The translations under genes and the position numbers were made by a program. 64,000 nucleotides of DNA from Streptomyces jeddahensis (lineage in GTDB: Bacteria > Actinomycetota > Actinomycetes > Streptomycetales > Streptomycetaceae): assembly GCF_001642995.1 (NCBI RefSeq), contig NZ_LOHS01000196.1, forward strand, positions 1 through 64,000. Reading direction: 5' to 3'. Position 1 is the first letter of the stretch. The number at the start of each line of letters is the position of its first letter. Positions 26,799 to 35,436 of this stretch are shown one piece after another. The notes under the pieces are model-generated. The model was not told the origin of the DNA, made no database searches, and worked only from the letters and a program-made list of their open reading frames with translations.

Positions 26799-28412
26799 GT
26801 GGATCGCACAACCCAGCTCACCGCCCGTCGCAGCGGGCACGCCGGCACCGTGTGCACCGCCGCCTCACCCCCTCCGCCCGGCCGTGGTGAGAGCGCGCAT
26901 AGCGGAGCGATTGCCTTCAATCCCGCGGACTCCGCGGAGTCGTTGCACTTCAGCGCCGCCCGCGTCCTGGGGGCCAACTGGACCGGCACGTCCACGGTGC
27001 CCTCGCGCGGTCTGTATCCGCACCAGTGGTCGTGGGACTCGGCGTTCATCGCCATCGGACTGCGCCATCTGTCGCCGTTGCGCGCACAGGTGGAGCTGGA
27101 GACTCTCCTGAACGCGCAGTGGGGTGACGGCCGCATCCCGCACATCGTCTTCAATCCCGCCATCGCCCTGGACGCCTACTTCCCCAGCCCGGACTTCTGG
27201 CGCTCCTCCACCGCGGGCAGCGCGGCCGGCGCGCCGCGCACCGTACAGACGTCCGGCATAGTCCAGCCACCGGCGCACGCCCTGGCCGCCTGGCTGGTGC
27301 ACCGTGCCGACCCGGAGCTCTCCCGCGCCCGCTCGTTCCTTCCGCGGGTCTATCCGCGGCTCGCCGCCTGGCACCGCTATCTGCTGCACCGCCGGGACCT
27401 GGGCGGCCACGGCCTCGCGGCGGTCGTCCACCCCTGGGAGCAGGGCATGGACAACAGCCCCGCCTGGGACGCGCCCCTCGCGCGCGTGGAGCCCGCCTCC
27501 GCCCGCACCTTCCGGCGCGCCGACCTCGACCACGGCGCCGCGGAGGACCGGCCCACCGACCTGGACTACGGGCGGTACGTGCGGCTGGCGGCCGACTACC
27601 GCGACGGGCGGTACGCCGACGGGGCCGGGGAGTTCGCGGTCGAGGACCCGGCGTTCAACGCCCTGCTGATCGCCTCCGAGCACGCCCTGGCGCGGATCGC
27701 GGGCGAGCTGGGAGCGGCCGGTACCGCGCGGCACGCGCGCGCGGAGCGGCTGACGCACACCCTCGTGCAGCGGCTGTGGGACCCGGCCGAGGGGCTCTTC
27801 TTCTGCCGCGACCTGCGCGACCCCGCCGCTCGCGGCCGGGGCTCCCTCGTCCCGGCGCGCAGCGTCGCGGGCCTGCTGCCGCTGATCCTGCCGATGCTCC
27901 CCCGGTCCGTCGCCAGGGCACTCGTGGACACCGCCCGCGGGCCGCACTTCGAGCTCGGCGGCAGCGCACGCCTGGTGCCCAGCTACGACCTGAAGGGCCC
28001 GGCCTTCGATCCGCACCGGTACTGGCGCGGCCCGGCCTGGTTCAACACCAACTGGCTCCTCGAGCGGGGCCTGCGCCTGCACGGCGAGCGCCCGCTCGCG
28101 GACGGCCTGCGCTCGGCGCTGCTGAGGACGGCGGCCACATCGGACTTCGCTGAGTACGTCGACCCGTACACGGGCGAGGGGTGCGGCGCGCGCGGCTTCA
28201 GCTGGACGGCCGCGCTCACCCTCGATCTGCTGCACGGCGACGCGCGCGCCAGGAGGTTCCAGCGCGACGGGCTCGGTCAGTCCGATGGGCTCGGTCAGTA
28301 CGACGAGGTCCACCAGCACGACGGGTTCGACGCGTACCACGGCTTCGGCAAGCACGACGGCTTCGAAAAGCACGACGGCTTCGACAAGGACAAGGGAGGG
28401 GACCGGCGATGA
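26799..28412 (+). CDS. Six-hairpin glycosidase (trehalase/MGH1-like, GH63-type)
   Basis: A 537-aa enzyme with an (alpha/alpha)6 barrel of the trehalase/glucosidase-I/mannosylglycerate hydrolase type. Visible motifs: YPHQWSWDSAFIAIGLRHLS, WEQGMDNSPAWD (catalytic acid region), YWRGPAWFNTNWLLERGL and FAEYVDPYTGEGCGARGFSWTAA. No export signal is evident. The last 45 residues are seven 6-aa units rich in Asp, Gly, His and Lys, which are not part of the barrel. The start is a GTG at 26799 with GGGGAGA upstream. It overlaps the next glycosidase (ATGA at 28409), so the pair likely acts on one substrate. Confidence 0.82.
   Translation: MDRTTQLTARRSGHAGTVCTAASPPPPGRGESAHSGAIAFNPADSAESLHFSAARVLGANWTGTSTVPSRGLYPHQWSWDSAFIAIGLRHLSPLRAQVELETLLNAQWGDGRIPHIVFNPAIALDAYFPSPDFWRSSTAGSAAGAPRTVQTSGIVQPPAHALAAWLVHRADPELSRARSFLPRVYPRLAAWHRYLLHRRDLGGHGLAAVVHPWEQGMDNSPAWDAPLARVEPASARTFRRADLDHGAAEDRPTDLDYGRYVRLAADYRDGRYADGAGEFAVEDPAFNALLIASEHALARIAGELGAAGTARHARAERLTHTLVQRLWDPAEGLFFCRDLRDPAARGRGSLVPARSVAGLLPLILPMLPRSVARALVDTARGPHFELGGSARLVPSYDLKGPAFDPHRYWRGPAWFNTNWLLERGLRLHGERPLADGLRSALLRTAATSDFAEYVDPYTGEGCGARGFSWTAALTLDLLHGDARARRFQRDGLGQSDGLGQYDEVHQHDGFDAYHGFGKHDGFEKHDGFDKDKGGDRR
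28265..28390 (+). repeat. Seven 18-bp in-frame repeats at the 3' end of the glycosidase gene
   Basis: Seven consecutive 18-bp units beginning CGACGG (with minor changes) encode hexapeptides such as DGLGQS, DGFEKH and DGFDKD. The last three are almost identical, which suggests recent expansion. Confidence 0.85.
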
Positions 28413-30397
28413 CGGACCGGCATCATCTGCTCGTGCACGGCGGGACGTTCGCGGCCGTGGGCCACGGCGGCGACATCAGCGGGGTGCGCGGCAGCACCTC
28501 GCCCGACGGGCTGTTCGTGCGCGACGCCCGGCATCTCAGCCGGTGGCAGCTGACGGTCGACGGGGCCGTACCGGACGTCCTCACACCGGTCGCGGACGGG
28601 CCGAACGGGCTGCCCGGACCGGACGGCGGGGGCGCATCGGACGGGGCGGCGGCGGGCACGGCCCGCTGCGTGCTCGTGCCGCGCGGCGGCCGTCAGGAGC
28701 CGCCCGCGTACACGCTCTTCCGTGAGCAGGCCGTCGCGGACGGCTCGTTCGTGGAGGCGCTGCGCATCGCCTCCAACCGGCCCGTCCCGGCGACGGTCCG
28801 CATCGGGCTCACGGTCGACGCCGACTTCACCGACCAGTTCGAGCTGCGCTCCGACCACCGTACGTACGCGAAGACGGGCGCCGTCCGCAGTCGGCGGGTC
28901 CTGGAGGACGGCGTCGAGTTCAGCTACCGGCGCGGGGAGTGGCGGTCCTGTACCACCGTCACGGCCGAGCCCGAGCCGGACGGCGTCGAGGAGACCGGGA
29001 CAGGCGCCCGGCGCCTCGTCTGGACGCTGGAGCTGGAGCCGGGCGCCACGGCCGAGCTGATCCTGCGCGTCGCGGCCCGCCCGCACGGCACCGACGAGCC
29101 GCAGGTGCCGCACTCCCCGTCCGCCGCCGCCTCCCGCCTGGCCGACATCGAGCGGGAGTTCACCGACGGCATCGCCCTCCCCGACGGCTGGCCGGAGCTG
29201 GCCGCGGCCTGCGCCCGGGGCCTGTCCGACCTGGCCGTCCTGCAGGTCCCGGCCACCGGGCCCGACGGCGAGGAGCTGCGCGTACCGGCGGCGGGCGTTC
29301 CGTGGTTCCTCACCCTGCTCGGCCGCGACGCGCTGCTGACCTCGCTCTTCGCGCTCCCCTACCGTCCGCAGCTGGCGGCCGCCACGCTCCCCGCGCTGGC
29401 CGCGGTGCAGGCCCCGGAGGCGTCCGCGGGTACGGTCGCCCAGCCCGGCAAGATCGTCCACGAGGTGCGCCACGGCGAGCTGGCGCACTTCGGCCAGGTG
29501 CCGTACGGCCGGTACTACGGCTCGGTCGACGCGACCCCGCTGTTCCTGGTGCTCCTCGGCGCCTATGTCGAGCAGACGGGCGACGCGGCCCTGGCCCGCC
29601 GCCTCGAGCCGCACGCGCGCGCGGCGGTCGGCTGGATGCTGGACCACGGCGGCCTCACCTCACGCGGCTACCTCGTCTACCGCGCGGACGAAGGCGGCCT
29701 CGCCAACCAGAACTGGAAGGACTCGCCGGGCGCCATCTGCTCGGCGGACGGCAGCCGCGCCACAGGCCCGGTGATGGCCGCGGGCGCCCAGGGCTACGCG
29801 TACGACGCCCTGCGCCGCACCGCCCAGCTCTCCCGCACCGTCTGGGGCGACGAGGTGTACGCCGACCTGCTGGAACAGGCGGCCGCCGACCTGCGCGACC
29901 GCTTCCAGCGGGAATTCTGGATGGCCGAGCACGACTTCCCGGCGCTCGCCCTGGACGGCGACGGCCGGCACGTCGACGCGCTCGCCTCGGACGCGGGCCA
30001 TCTGCTGTGGTCGGGCCTGCTCGACAAGGAGTACGGCGAACTGGTCGGCCGCCGTCTCCTGGAGCCCGACTTCTTCTCCGGCTGGGGCGTTCGCACGGTC
30101 GCCACGGGACAGCCCGCGTACCACCCGCTGTCCTACCACCGGGGCTCGGTCTGGCCGCACGACAACGCCCTGATCGCCCTGGGCCTTGCCCGGTACGGGC
30201 TGCACGACGAGGCGCGGGCGGTGGCCCACGCCCTGGTCGACGCGGCAACGGCCGACGGCCACCGCCTCCCGGAGGTCCTCGCCGGCTACGACCGCTCGAC
30301 GCACCCGTCGCCGGTTCCGTACCCGCACGCGTGCGTACGGGAGTCCCGCTCGGCGGCAGCGCCGTTGGCTCTGCTCACGGCGGTTGGGGGCGCGTAG
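28409..30397 (+). CDS. Amylo-alpha-1,6-glucosidase-like (glycogen debranching-type) enzyme
   Basis: A 662-aa protein with an N-terminal glycogen-debranching-like beta domain (STSPDGLFVRDARHLSRWQLTVDG) and a C-terminal (alpha/alpha)6 barrel (PWFLTLLGRDALLTSLFALPY, NQNWKDSPGAICSADG, GSVWPHDNALIALGLARYG). It probably cleaves alpha-1,6 or other glucosidic linkages in the cytoplasm. Its ATG at 28409 overlaps the stop of the preceding glycosidase, and both are divergent from the ROK regulator. A pair of palindromic repeats follows. Confidence 0.87.
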   Translation: MTDRHHLLVHGGTFAAVGHGGDISGVRGSTSPDGLFVRDARHLSRWQLTVDGAVPDVLTPVADGPNGLPGPDGGGASDGAAAGTARCVLVPRGGRQEPPAYTLFREQAVADGSFVEALRIASNRPVPATVRIGLTVDADFTDQFELRSDHRTYAKTGAVRSRRVLEDGVEFSYRRGEWRSCTTVTAEPEPDGVEETGTGARRLVWTLELEPGATAELILRVAARPHGTDEPQVPHSPSAAASRLADIEREFTDGIALPDGWPELAAACARGLSDLAVLQVPATGPDGEELRVPAAGVPWFLTLLGRDALLTSLFALPYRPQLAAATLPALAAVQAPEASAGTVAQPGKIVHEVRHGELAHFGQVPYGRYYGSVDATPLFLVLLGAYVEQTGDAALARRLEPHARAAVGWMLDHGGLTSRGYLVYRADEGGLANQNWKDSPGAICSADGSRATGPVMAAGAQGYAYDALRRTAQLSRTVWGDEVYADLLEQAAADLRDRFQREFWMAEHDFPALALDGDGRHVDALASDAGHLLWSGLLDKEYGELVGRRLLEPDFFSGWGVRTVATGQPAYHPLSYHRGSVWPHDNALIALGLARYGLHDEARAVAHALVDAATADGHRLPEVLAGYDRSTHPSPVPYPHACVRESRSAAAPLALLTAVGGA

Positions 30398-30408
30398 GTT
30401 CTGCTCCG

Positions 30409-30459
30409 CCGCCTGTGGGCATGCGTTCCGCCTGGGGCGGAACGGGTGGGCACAGGCGG
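30409..30459 (-). repeat. Dispersed palindromic repeat, copy E (inverted)
   Basis: CCTGTGGGCATGC, core GTTCCGCC-TGG-GGCGGAAC, then GGGTGGGCACAGG. It lies 12 bp after the stop of the debranching enzyme gene, between convergent genes. Confidence 0.8.
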
Positions 30460-30551
30460 AACCCCGACGCGCCGGGCTGCGCACCGTACCCCCGGCCAGC
30501 CCCGACGGTGGGTTGCCCGGGGGTGGAACAGCGCGCCCTGCGCAGAGGGCT

Positions 30552-30599
30552 CCGCTGTGCCCACCCGTTCCGCCCCAGCGGAACGACTGCCCACAGCGG
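30552..30599 (+). repeat. Dispersed palindromic repeat, copy F
   Basis: CCGCTGTGCCCACCC, core GTTCCGC-CCCA-GCGGAAC, then GACTGCCCACAGCGG. With copy E it forms an inverted pair spanning 191 bp, the same arrangement as copies B and C. Confidence 0.8.
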
Positions 30600-30625
30600 T
30601 GGCGCCGCGGGGCGACGGCCGCGCG

Positions 30626-31825
30626 TCAGCCCCCGGACGTGTCCAGCTCCGCCTCCTCGCCCACCCCAGCGCAGTCATAGGGGTCGGCCAACCACCCGTC
30701 CGGCAGCGCCACCCGGTTCTTCCCGGACGTCCGCCCGCGGGGCCCATCGGCCCCCGCGGGCCACTCCTGCTCGAGATCGAGCTCGGAGAGCCCCGCCTCG
30801 AGATCGGCGAGCGAAGCGGCGACCGCGAGCCGCTTCCGCATCTCGGAGCCGACCGAGAAGCCCTTCAGATACCAGGCCACGTGCTTGCGGAAGTCGATGA
30901 CGCCCCGCGCCTCGTCGTTCAGCCACTCGCCGAGCAGCGTCGCGTGCCGCACCATGACGGCCGCAACCTCGCGAAGGGTCGGCCGGGCCAGGTCGTCCCG
31001 CCCCTCGAAGGCGGCGACGAGATCCCCGAACAACCACGGCCGCCCCAGGCACCCGCGCCCGACGACCACCCCATCACACCCGGTCTCGCGCATCATCCGC
31101 AGCGCGTCGTCCGCGGACCAGATGTCGCCGTTGCCGAGGACGGGGATCTCCGGCACGTGCTCCTTCAGCCGCGCGATGGAGTCCCAGTCGGCGGTGCCGC
31201 CGTAGTGCTGGGCGGTGGTCCGCCCGTGCAGGGCGATCGCGGTCACGCCCTCCTCGACGGCGATGCGCCCGGCGTCGAGGTAGGTGATGTGGTCGTCGTC
31301 GATGCCCTTGCGCATCTTCATCGTCACGGGCAGATCACCGGCCCCGCCGACCGCCTCGCGCAGGATCGCGCGCAGCAGGTTCCGCTTGTACGGCAGGGCC
31401 GAGCCGCCGCCCTTGCGGGTCACCTTGGGCACCGGGCAGCCGAAGTTGAGATCGATGTGGTCGGCGAGGTCCTCTTCGACGATCATGCGGACGGCCTTGC
31501 CGACGGTCGCCGGGTCCACGCCGTACAGCTGGATCGACCGCGGCGTCTCGCTCGCGTCGAAGTGGATCAGCTGCATCGTCTTCTCGTTGCGCTCGACCAG
31601 CGCCCGCGTCGTGATCATCTCGCTGACGAACAGCCCCTTGCCCCCGCTGAACTCACGGCAGAGCGTGCGGAACGGCGCATTCGTGATACCCGCCATGGGA
31701 GCGAGCACGACGGGCGGCTGGACCGTGTGCGGACCGATCGAGAGCGTGGAGGCTGCCATGACGGACGGAGCGGACGGAGCGGACTGTGCGGTGGACGGCG
31801 TGGGCGCGGTGGACGGCGTGGACAT
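30626..31825 (-). CDS. dusB: tRNA-dihydrouridine synthase
   Basis: A 399-aa FMN enzyme reducing specific uridines in tRNA. It has the DUS TIM barrel: PPVVLAPMAGITNAPFRTLCREF, the catalytic Cys in LNFGCPVPKVTRKGGGSAL, and VVVGRGCLGRPWLF. The start at 31825 gives a 22-residue Ser/Thr/Pro tail before the conserved region and has GAGGGA close upstream; an internal ATG at 31759 is an alternative with no ribosome site. Short promoter region shared with the divergent MFS gene. Confidence 0.93.
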   Translation of the reverse strand: MSTPSTAPTPSTAQSAPSAPSVMAASTLSIGPHTVQPPVVLAPMAGITNAPFRTLCREFSGGKGLFVSEMITTRALVERNEKTMQLIHFDASETPRSIQLYGVDPATVGKAVRMIVEEDLADHIDLNFGCPVPKVTRKGGGSALPYKRNLLRAILREAVGGAGDLPVTMKMRKGIDDDHITYLDAGRIAVEEGVTAIALHGRTTAQHYGGTADWDSIARLKEHVPEIPVLGNGDIWSADDALRMMRETGCDGVVVGRGCLGRPWLFGDLVAAFEGRDDLARPTLREVAAVMVRHATLLGEWLNDEARGVIDFRKHVAWYLKGFSVGSEMRKRLAVAASLADLEAGLSELDLEQEWPAGADGPRGRTSGKNRVALPDGWLADPYDCAGVGEEAELDTSGG

Positions 31826-31877
31826 TCCCTCATTGTCGCCCAGACGTCCGGCGTCGGCCGAAAGCCTTTAGTTAGGC

Positions 31878-31892
31878 GTACTACAGGAGTAC
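31878..31892. promoter_or_regulatory. Possible operator in dusB / MFS intergenic region
   Basis: GTACT-ACAGG-AGTAC is a 5-5-5 inverted repeat that covers the ribosome binding site (AGGAG 31885-31889) of the MFS gene. It might be an operator or simply local symmetry; no adjacent regulator is encoded. Confidence 0.3.
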
Positions 31893-31893
31893 C

Positions 31894-33360
31894 GTGTGCG
31901 TCATGCCCGAGCTCAGCCACCGCCGTCAGATGCTCGTCCTGACCATCTGCTGCCTGAGCCTGCTGATGGTCAGCCTCGACAACACCGTCCTGAACGTCGC
32001 CCTGCCGTCCCTGCAGAGAGACCTCGACGCGAGCGTCGCGGGGCTGCAGTGGACCATCGACGCGTACACGCTGGTGCTGGCCTCGCTCCTGATGCTCGCG
32101 GGCTCGACCGCCGACCGCATCGGCCGCCGCCGGGTCTTCCAGGCCGGGCTTGTCGTCTTCACCGTCGGCTCGGCGCTCTGCTCGCTCGCGCCCAGCCTCG
32201 AGCTGCTCGTGGTCTTCCGGATGGTGCAGGCCGTCGGCGGTTCGATGCTCAACCCGGTCGCCATGTCGATCATCACGAACACCTTCACCGACCCGCGCGA
32301 GCGCGCCCGCGCCATCGGCGTCTGGGGCGGTGTCGTCGGCATATCGATGGCGGCGGGACCGCTGATCGGCGGGCTGCTCGTGGAGTCGGTCGGCTGGCGC
32401 TCGATCTTCTGGATGAACGTGCCGATCGGCGTCGCGGCACTGCTACTCACGGGGCGCTACGTCCCCGAGTCCCGCGCACCGAAGCCCCGCCGCCCCGACC
32501 CCGTCGGGCAGCTGCTGGTGATCGCACTGCTCGGCTGCCTCACGTACGCGATCATCGAGGCGCCCGCCGAGGGGCTCGCCTCACCGCTCATCCTGACCTG
32601 CGCCGCGGTCGCACTCTGCGCGCTCGTCGGGCTGCTCTGTTACGAGCCGCGGCGCGCCGAACCGCTCATCGACCTGCGGTTCTTCCGCAGCGCTCCGTTC
32701 AGCGGGGCGGTCGGGGTCGCGGTGAGCGCGTTCGCCGCGCTCGGCGGCTTCCTGTTCCTGTCGACGCTCTACCTCCAGAACGTACGCGGCCTCGACGCCC
32801 TCCACGCCGGCCTGTGGATGCTGCCCATGGCCGCGATGTGCTTCGTGTGCGCCCCGCTGTCCGGGCGGCTGGTCGGCAGCCGGGGGCCGCGGCTCTCGCT
32901 GCTGGTCGCGGGCGTGACGATGACGGCGAGCGGCGTTCTCTTCGCGGCCTTCGAAGCGGAGACGGCGAACACCACGCTCGTGATCGGTTATGTCCTGTTC
33001 GGCGTCGGATTCGGCTTCGTGAACGCGCCGATCACCAACACCGCGGTCGCCGGGATGCCGCGCGCCCAGGCCGGCGTCGCCGCCGCGGTGGCGTCCACCA
33101 GCCGGCAGATCGGCGCGACGCTCGGCGTCGCGGTGATCGGCGCGGTCCTCGCGTCGGGCGTGAGCAGCTCCGCGTACCGCGACAGCTTCGTCGCCGCCGC
33201 CAGTCCCGCCTGGTGGATCATCACGGCCTGCGGCCTGGCCGTCCTCGCCCTGGGCGCCCTGACGAGCGGCACATGGGCTCGCCGTACGGCCCGGCGCACG
33301 GCGGAACGCCTGGAGACGGCGGAGATTCAGCAGACGGCCGGGGTGCCAGGCCGCGCATAA
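31894..33360 (+). CDS. DHA2-family MFS efflux transporter
   Basis: A 488-aa 14-helix drug:H+ antiporter. DHA2 signatures: SLDNTVLNVALPSLQRDL (motif D1), LAGSTADRIGRRRVFQAGL (motif A), and GGSMLNPVAMSIITNTFTDPRERARAIGVWGGV (motif C region). The GTG at 31894 is 5 nt from AGGAG; an ATG nine bases later is possible. It probably exports a drug or secondary metabolite. Convergent with the LacI gene that follows. Confidence 0.9.
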   Translation: MCVMPELSHRRQMLVLTICCLSLLMVSLDNTVLNVALPSLQRDLDASVAGLQWTIDAYTLVLASLLMLAGSTADRIGRRRVFQAGLVVFTVGSALCSLAPSLELLVVFRMVQAVGGSMLNPVAMSIITNTFTDPRERARAIGVWGGVVGISMAAGPLIGGLLVESVGWRSIFWMNVPIGVAALLLTGRYVPESRAPKPRRPDPVGQLLVIALLGCLTYAIIEAPAEGLASPLILTCAAVALCALVGLLCYEPRRAEPLIDLRFFRSAPFSGAVGVAVSAFAALGGFLFLSTLYLQNVRGLDALHAGLWMLPMAAMCFVCAPLSGRLVGSRGPRLSLLVAGVTMTASGVLFAAFEAETANTTLVIGYVLFGVGFGFVNAPITNTAVAGMPRAQAGVAAAVASTSRQIGATLGVAVIGAVLASGVSSSAYRDSFVAAASPAWWIITACGLAVLALGALTSGTWARRTARRTAERLETAEIQQTAGVPGRA

Positions 33361-33492
33361 CGCGTACTTCAGGGTTCGCCGCTCGCCGAGTCGGCAACGA
33401 AGAAGGCGGCGAACACCGGGAACACGCCGTCTTGCCGCCTCCGCCTTTCGGGCAAGGACCGTACTCGGCGGCATCGCAGCACGCCTCCCTGG

Positions 33493-34524
33493 TCATGCCT
33501 CCTGCAGCACCGGAGCGGGCCGTTCCCCCGACCCGCGGACGATCAGTCGGGTGGGGACGGTGATGGTTCGGGCGCGGGAGCGGTCGCCGTCGACGCGGGC
33601 CAGGGCGGTGGCGGCTGCCGATCTGCCGATTTCCTCGGGATCCTGGGCGACGACGGTCAGGGCCGGTTCGAGTGCCTCGGCGAGTTCCACGTCGTCGAAG
33701 GCGACGACGGCGACATCCTTTCGGTCACTGTGGGCGAGTTCGGTGATGATGCCCAGCGCGACGATGTTGTTGCCGGCGAACAAGGCGGTGGGCGGATCCG
33801 CCAGGCCCAGGAGCTGGGAGGTTGCGGCGGCGGCCCCGTGCTGGTCGTGGGCATCGGTGACCAGGGAGCGGTCGTACGGGATGTCGGCTTCCTGCAGGGC
33901 CGCGCGGTATCCGGCCAGGCGCTCGCGGCGTGTGTAGAGCTTGGTGGGGAGGTCGCCGACGAAGCCGATGCGCCGGTGGCCGTGGGTGATCAAGTGGGCG
34001 ACGCCGTCCTGGGCGCCCGCACGGTTGGAGCTGACGACGCTGTCCGTGGACAGGCCCACTCCCGGACGGTCGAGGAAGACGACGGGCAGGCCCGCGGTGC
34101 GGTGGGTCTTGAGGTGGGAGTGGTCGGCGCCGACGGAGGGCACGACCATGAGGATGCTGACGCGGCGGGCGAGGAACTTGTCCGTCAGGGCGCGTTCGCG
34201 GTCGGGGTCGTCTGCGGAGGAGCCCAGGAGCAGGGTCAGTCCGCGTTCGCGGACCGTGTCCTCGATGCTCCTGGCCACGGCGCCGAAGAAGGGGTTGCCG
34301 AGGTCGGGGATGACCAGCCCGATGGTGGTGTCGGGTCCGCCGACGCGGATGTTGCGGGCCATGAGGTTCGGCTGGAAGCCGAGCTTGGCCACGGCGGCGA
34401 GCACCTGTTCCCTGGTCTGGGCCGAGGCGGGCCCGTCCTCGTTGAGGACGCGGGAGACGGTCTTGGCGCTGACGCCCACTTCTCGGGCGACGTCGGCCAG
34501 GGTGGGGCGGCGGTTCGCAGCCAT
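33493..34524 (-). CDS. LacI-family regulator of the fructan/fructose locus
   Basis: A 343-aa repressor: HTH and hinge (TLADVAREVGVSAKTVSRVLNEDG, then FQPNLMARNIR) and a sugar-binding domain (TIGLVIPDLGNPFFGAVARSIED). It is the last gene of the run frcB-permease-ATPase-lacI on the minus strand, 75 bp after the ATPase stop, so probably co-transcribed. Twin 14-bp palindromes (TGTCATCGWTGACA) at 37674-37703 and 38884-38913 are its likely operators; fructose or a fructose phosphate is the expected inducer. Confidence 0.88.
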   Translation of the reverse strand: MAANRRPTLADVAREVGVSAKTVSRVLNEDGPASAQTREQVLAAVAKLGFQPNLMARNIRVGGPDTTIGLVIPDLGNPFFGAVARSIEDTVRERGLTLLLGSSADDPDRERALTDKFLARRVSILMVVPSVGADHSHLKTHRTAGLPVVFLDRPGVGLSTDSVVSSNRAGAQDGVAHLITHGHRRIGFVGDLPTKLYTRRERLAGYRAALQEADIPYDRSLVTDAHDQHGAAAATSQLLGLADPPTALFAGNNIVALGIITELAHSDRKDVAVVAFDDVELAEALEPALTVVAQDPEEIGRSAAATALARVDGDRSRARTITVPTRLIVRGSGERPAPVLQEA

Positions 34525-34599
34525 GGAGGAACGGTCTCCTGTGCTCGTCGGGTCCGGCCGCGGCCTCGGCCGGATTCCGTCGAGTGCCGAGTGATGTGG

Positions 34600-35436
34600 T
34601 CAGGTGGCCTGGAGTCCCGCGGCCTTCGCCGCCTCGGAATCCGCTACGACAGTATCTCCGGCCGCGTCCACGGTGAGTGCGCCGGTCATGATGGCGACGA
34701 CCTCCGCCATGGAGTAGTCCGAGGGCTTGATCACGGCAGCACGCCGGCCCAGCCGGTGGACGTGGATCCGGTCGGCGATCTCGAAGACGTGGGGCATGTT
34801 GTGGCTGATCAGGACGACCGGCATGCCCTTGTCCCGGACGCGGCGGATGAGGTCCAGGACCTGGCCGGACTCCTTGACGCCGAGCGCGGCGGTGGGTTCG
34901 TCCATGACGACGACGCTGCGGGCCCAGGCGACGGAACGGGCGACCGCGACGGCCTGCCGCTGTCCGCCGGAGAGGGTCTCGACCGACTGTGTCAGCGAGC
35001 GCAGGCCGATCTTCAGATCGGCCATGTGCTCGGCGGCCTCCTGGCGCATGCGCTTCTTGTCGAGCATGCGGAAGGCGCTGCCGAGGATGCCGGGGCGGCG
35101 CAGTTCGCGGCCGAGGAACATATTCGACGCGATGTCCATGGAGGCGGCCACGGCGAGGTCCTGGTAGACCGTCTCGATGCCGTGGGCGCGCGCACTTTGC
35201 GGCCCGGAGAACTGGATCGGCTCGCCGTTGAGCCGGATCTCGCCCGCGTCGGGGACCACCGCACCCGTAAGTGCCTTGATCAGGCTGGTCTTTCCGGCAC
35301 CGTTGTCACCGATGACGGCGAGTACCTCGCCGGGCAGCAGGTCGAAGTCGGCGCCGTCGATGGCGGTGACGTGGCCGTAGCGCTTGACGAGACCGCGGGC
35401 CTGCAGGACGGGGGTGGGGGAGGATGTGGTGGTCAT
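34600..35436 (-). CDS. Sugar ABC transporter ATP-binding protein (FrcA-like)
   Basis: A 278-aa single-domain ATPase: Walker A GDNGAGKTS, signature LSGGQRQAVAVAR, Walker B VVVMDEPTAALG, and switch histidine LISHNMPHVF. Most carbohydrate class 2 (RbsA-type) ATPases are about 500 aa with two domains; the single-domain form is typical of the FrcBCA fructose importer. Its ATG overlaps the permease stop by 4 nt (ATGA). Confidence 0.9.
   Translation of the reverse strand: MTTTSSPTPVLQARGLVKRYGHVTAIDGADFDLLPGEVLAVIGDNGAGKTSLIKALTGAVVPDAGEIRLNGEPIQFSGPQSARAHGIETVYQDLAVAASMDIASNMFLGRELRRPGILGSAFRMLDKKRMRQEAAEHMADLKIGLRSLTQSVETLSGGQRQAVAVARSVAWARSVVVMDEPTAALGVKESGQVLDLIRRVRDKGMPVVLISHNMPHVFEIADRIHVHRLGRRAAVIKPSDYSMAEVVAIMTGALTVDAAGDTVVADSEAAKAAGLQAT

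Noticed and set aside
33404..33440. Possible terminator between the MFS gene and the LacI gene (AGGCGGC/GCCGCCT)
   Set aside because: Only 7 bp of stem with a 23-nt loop; too weak to call.
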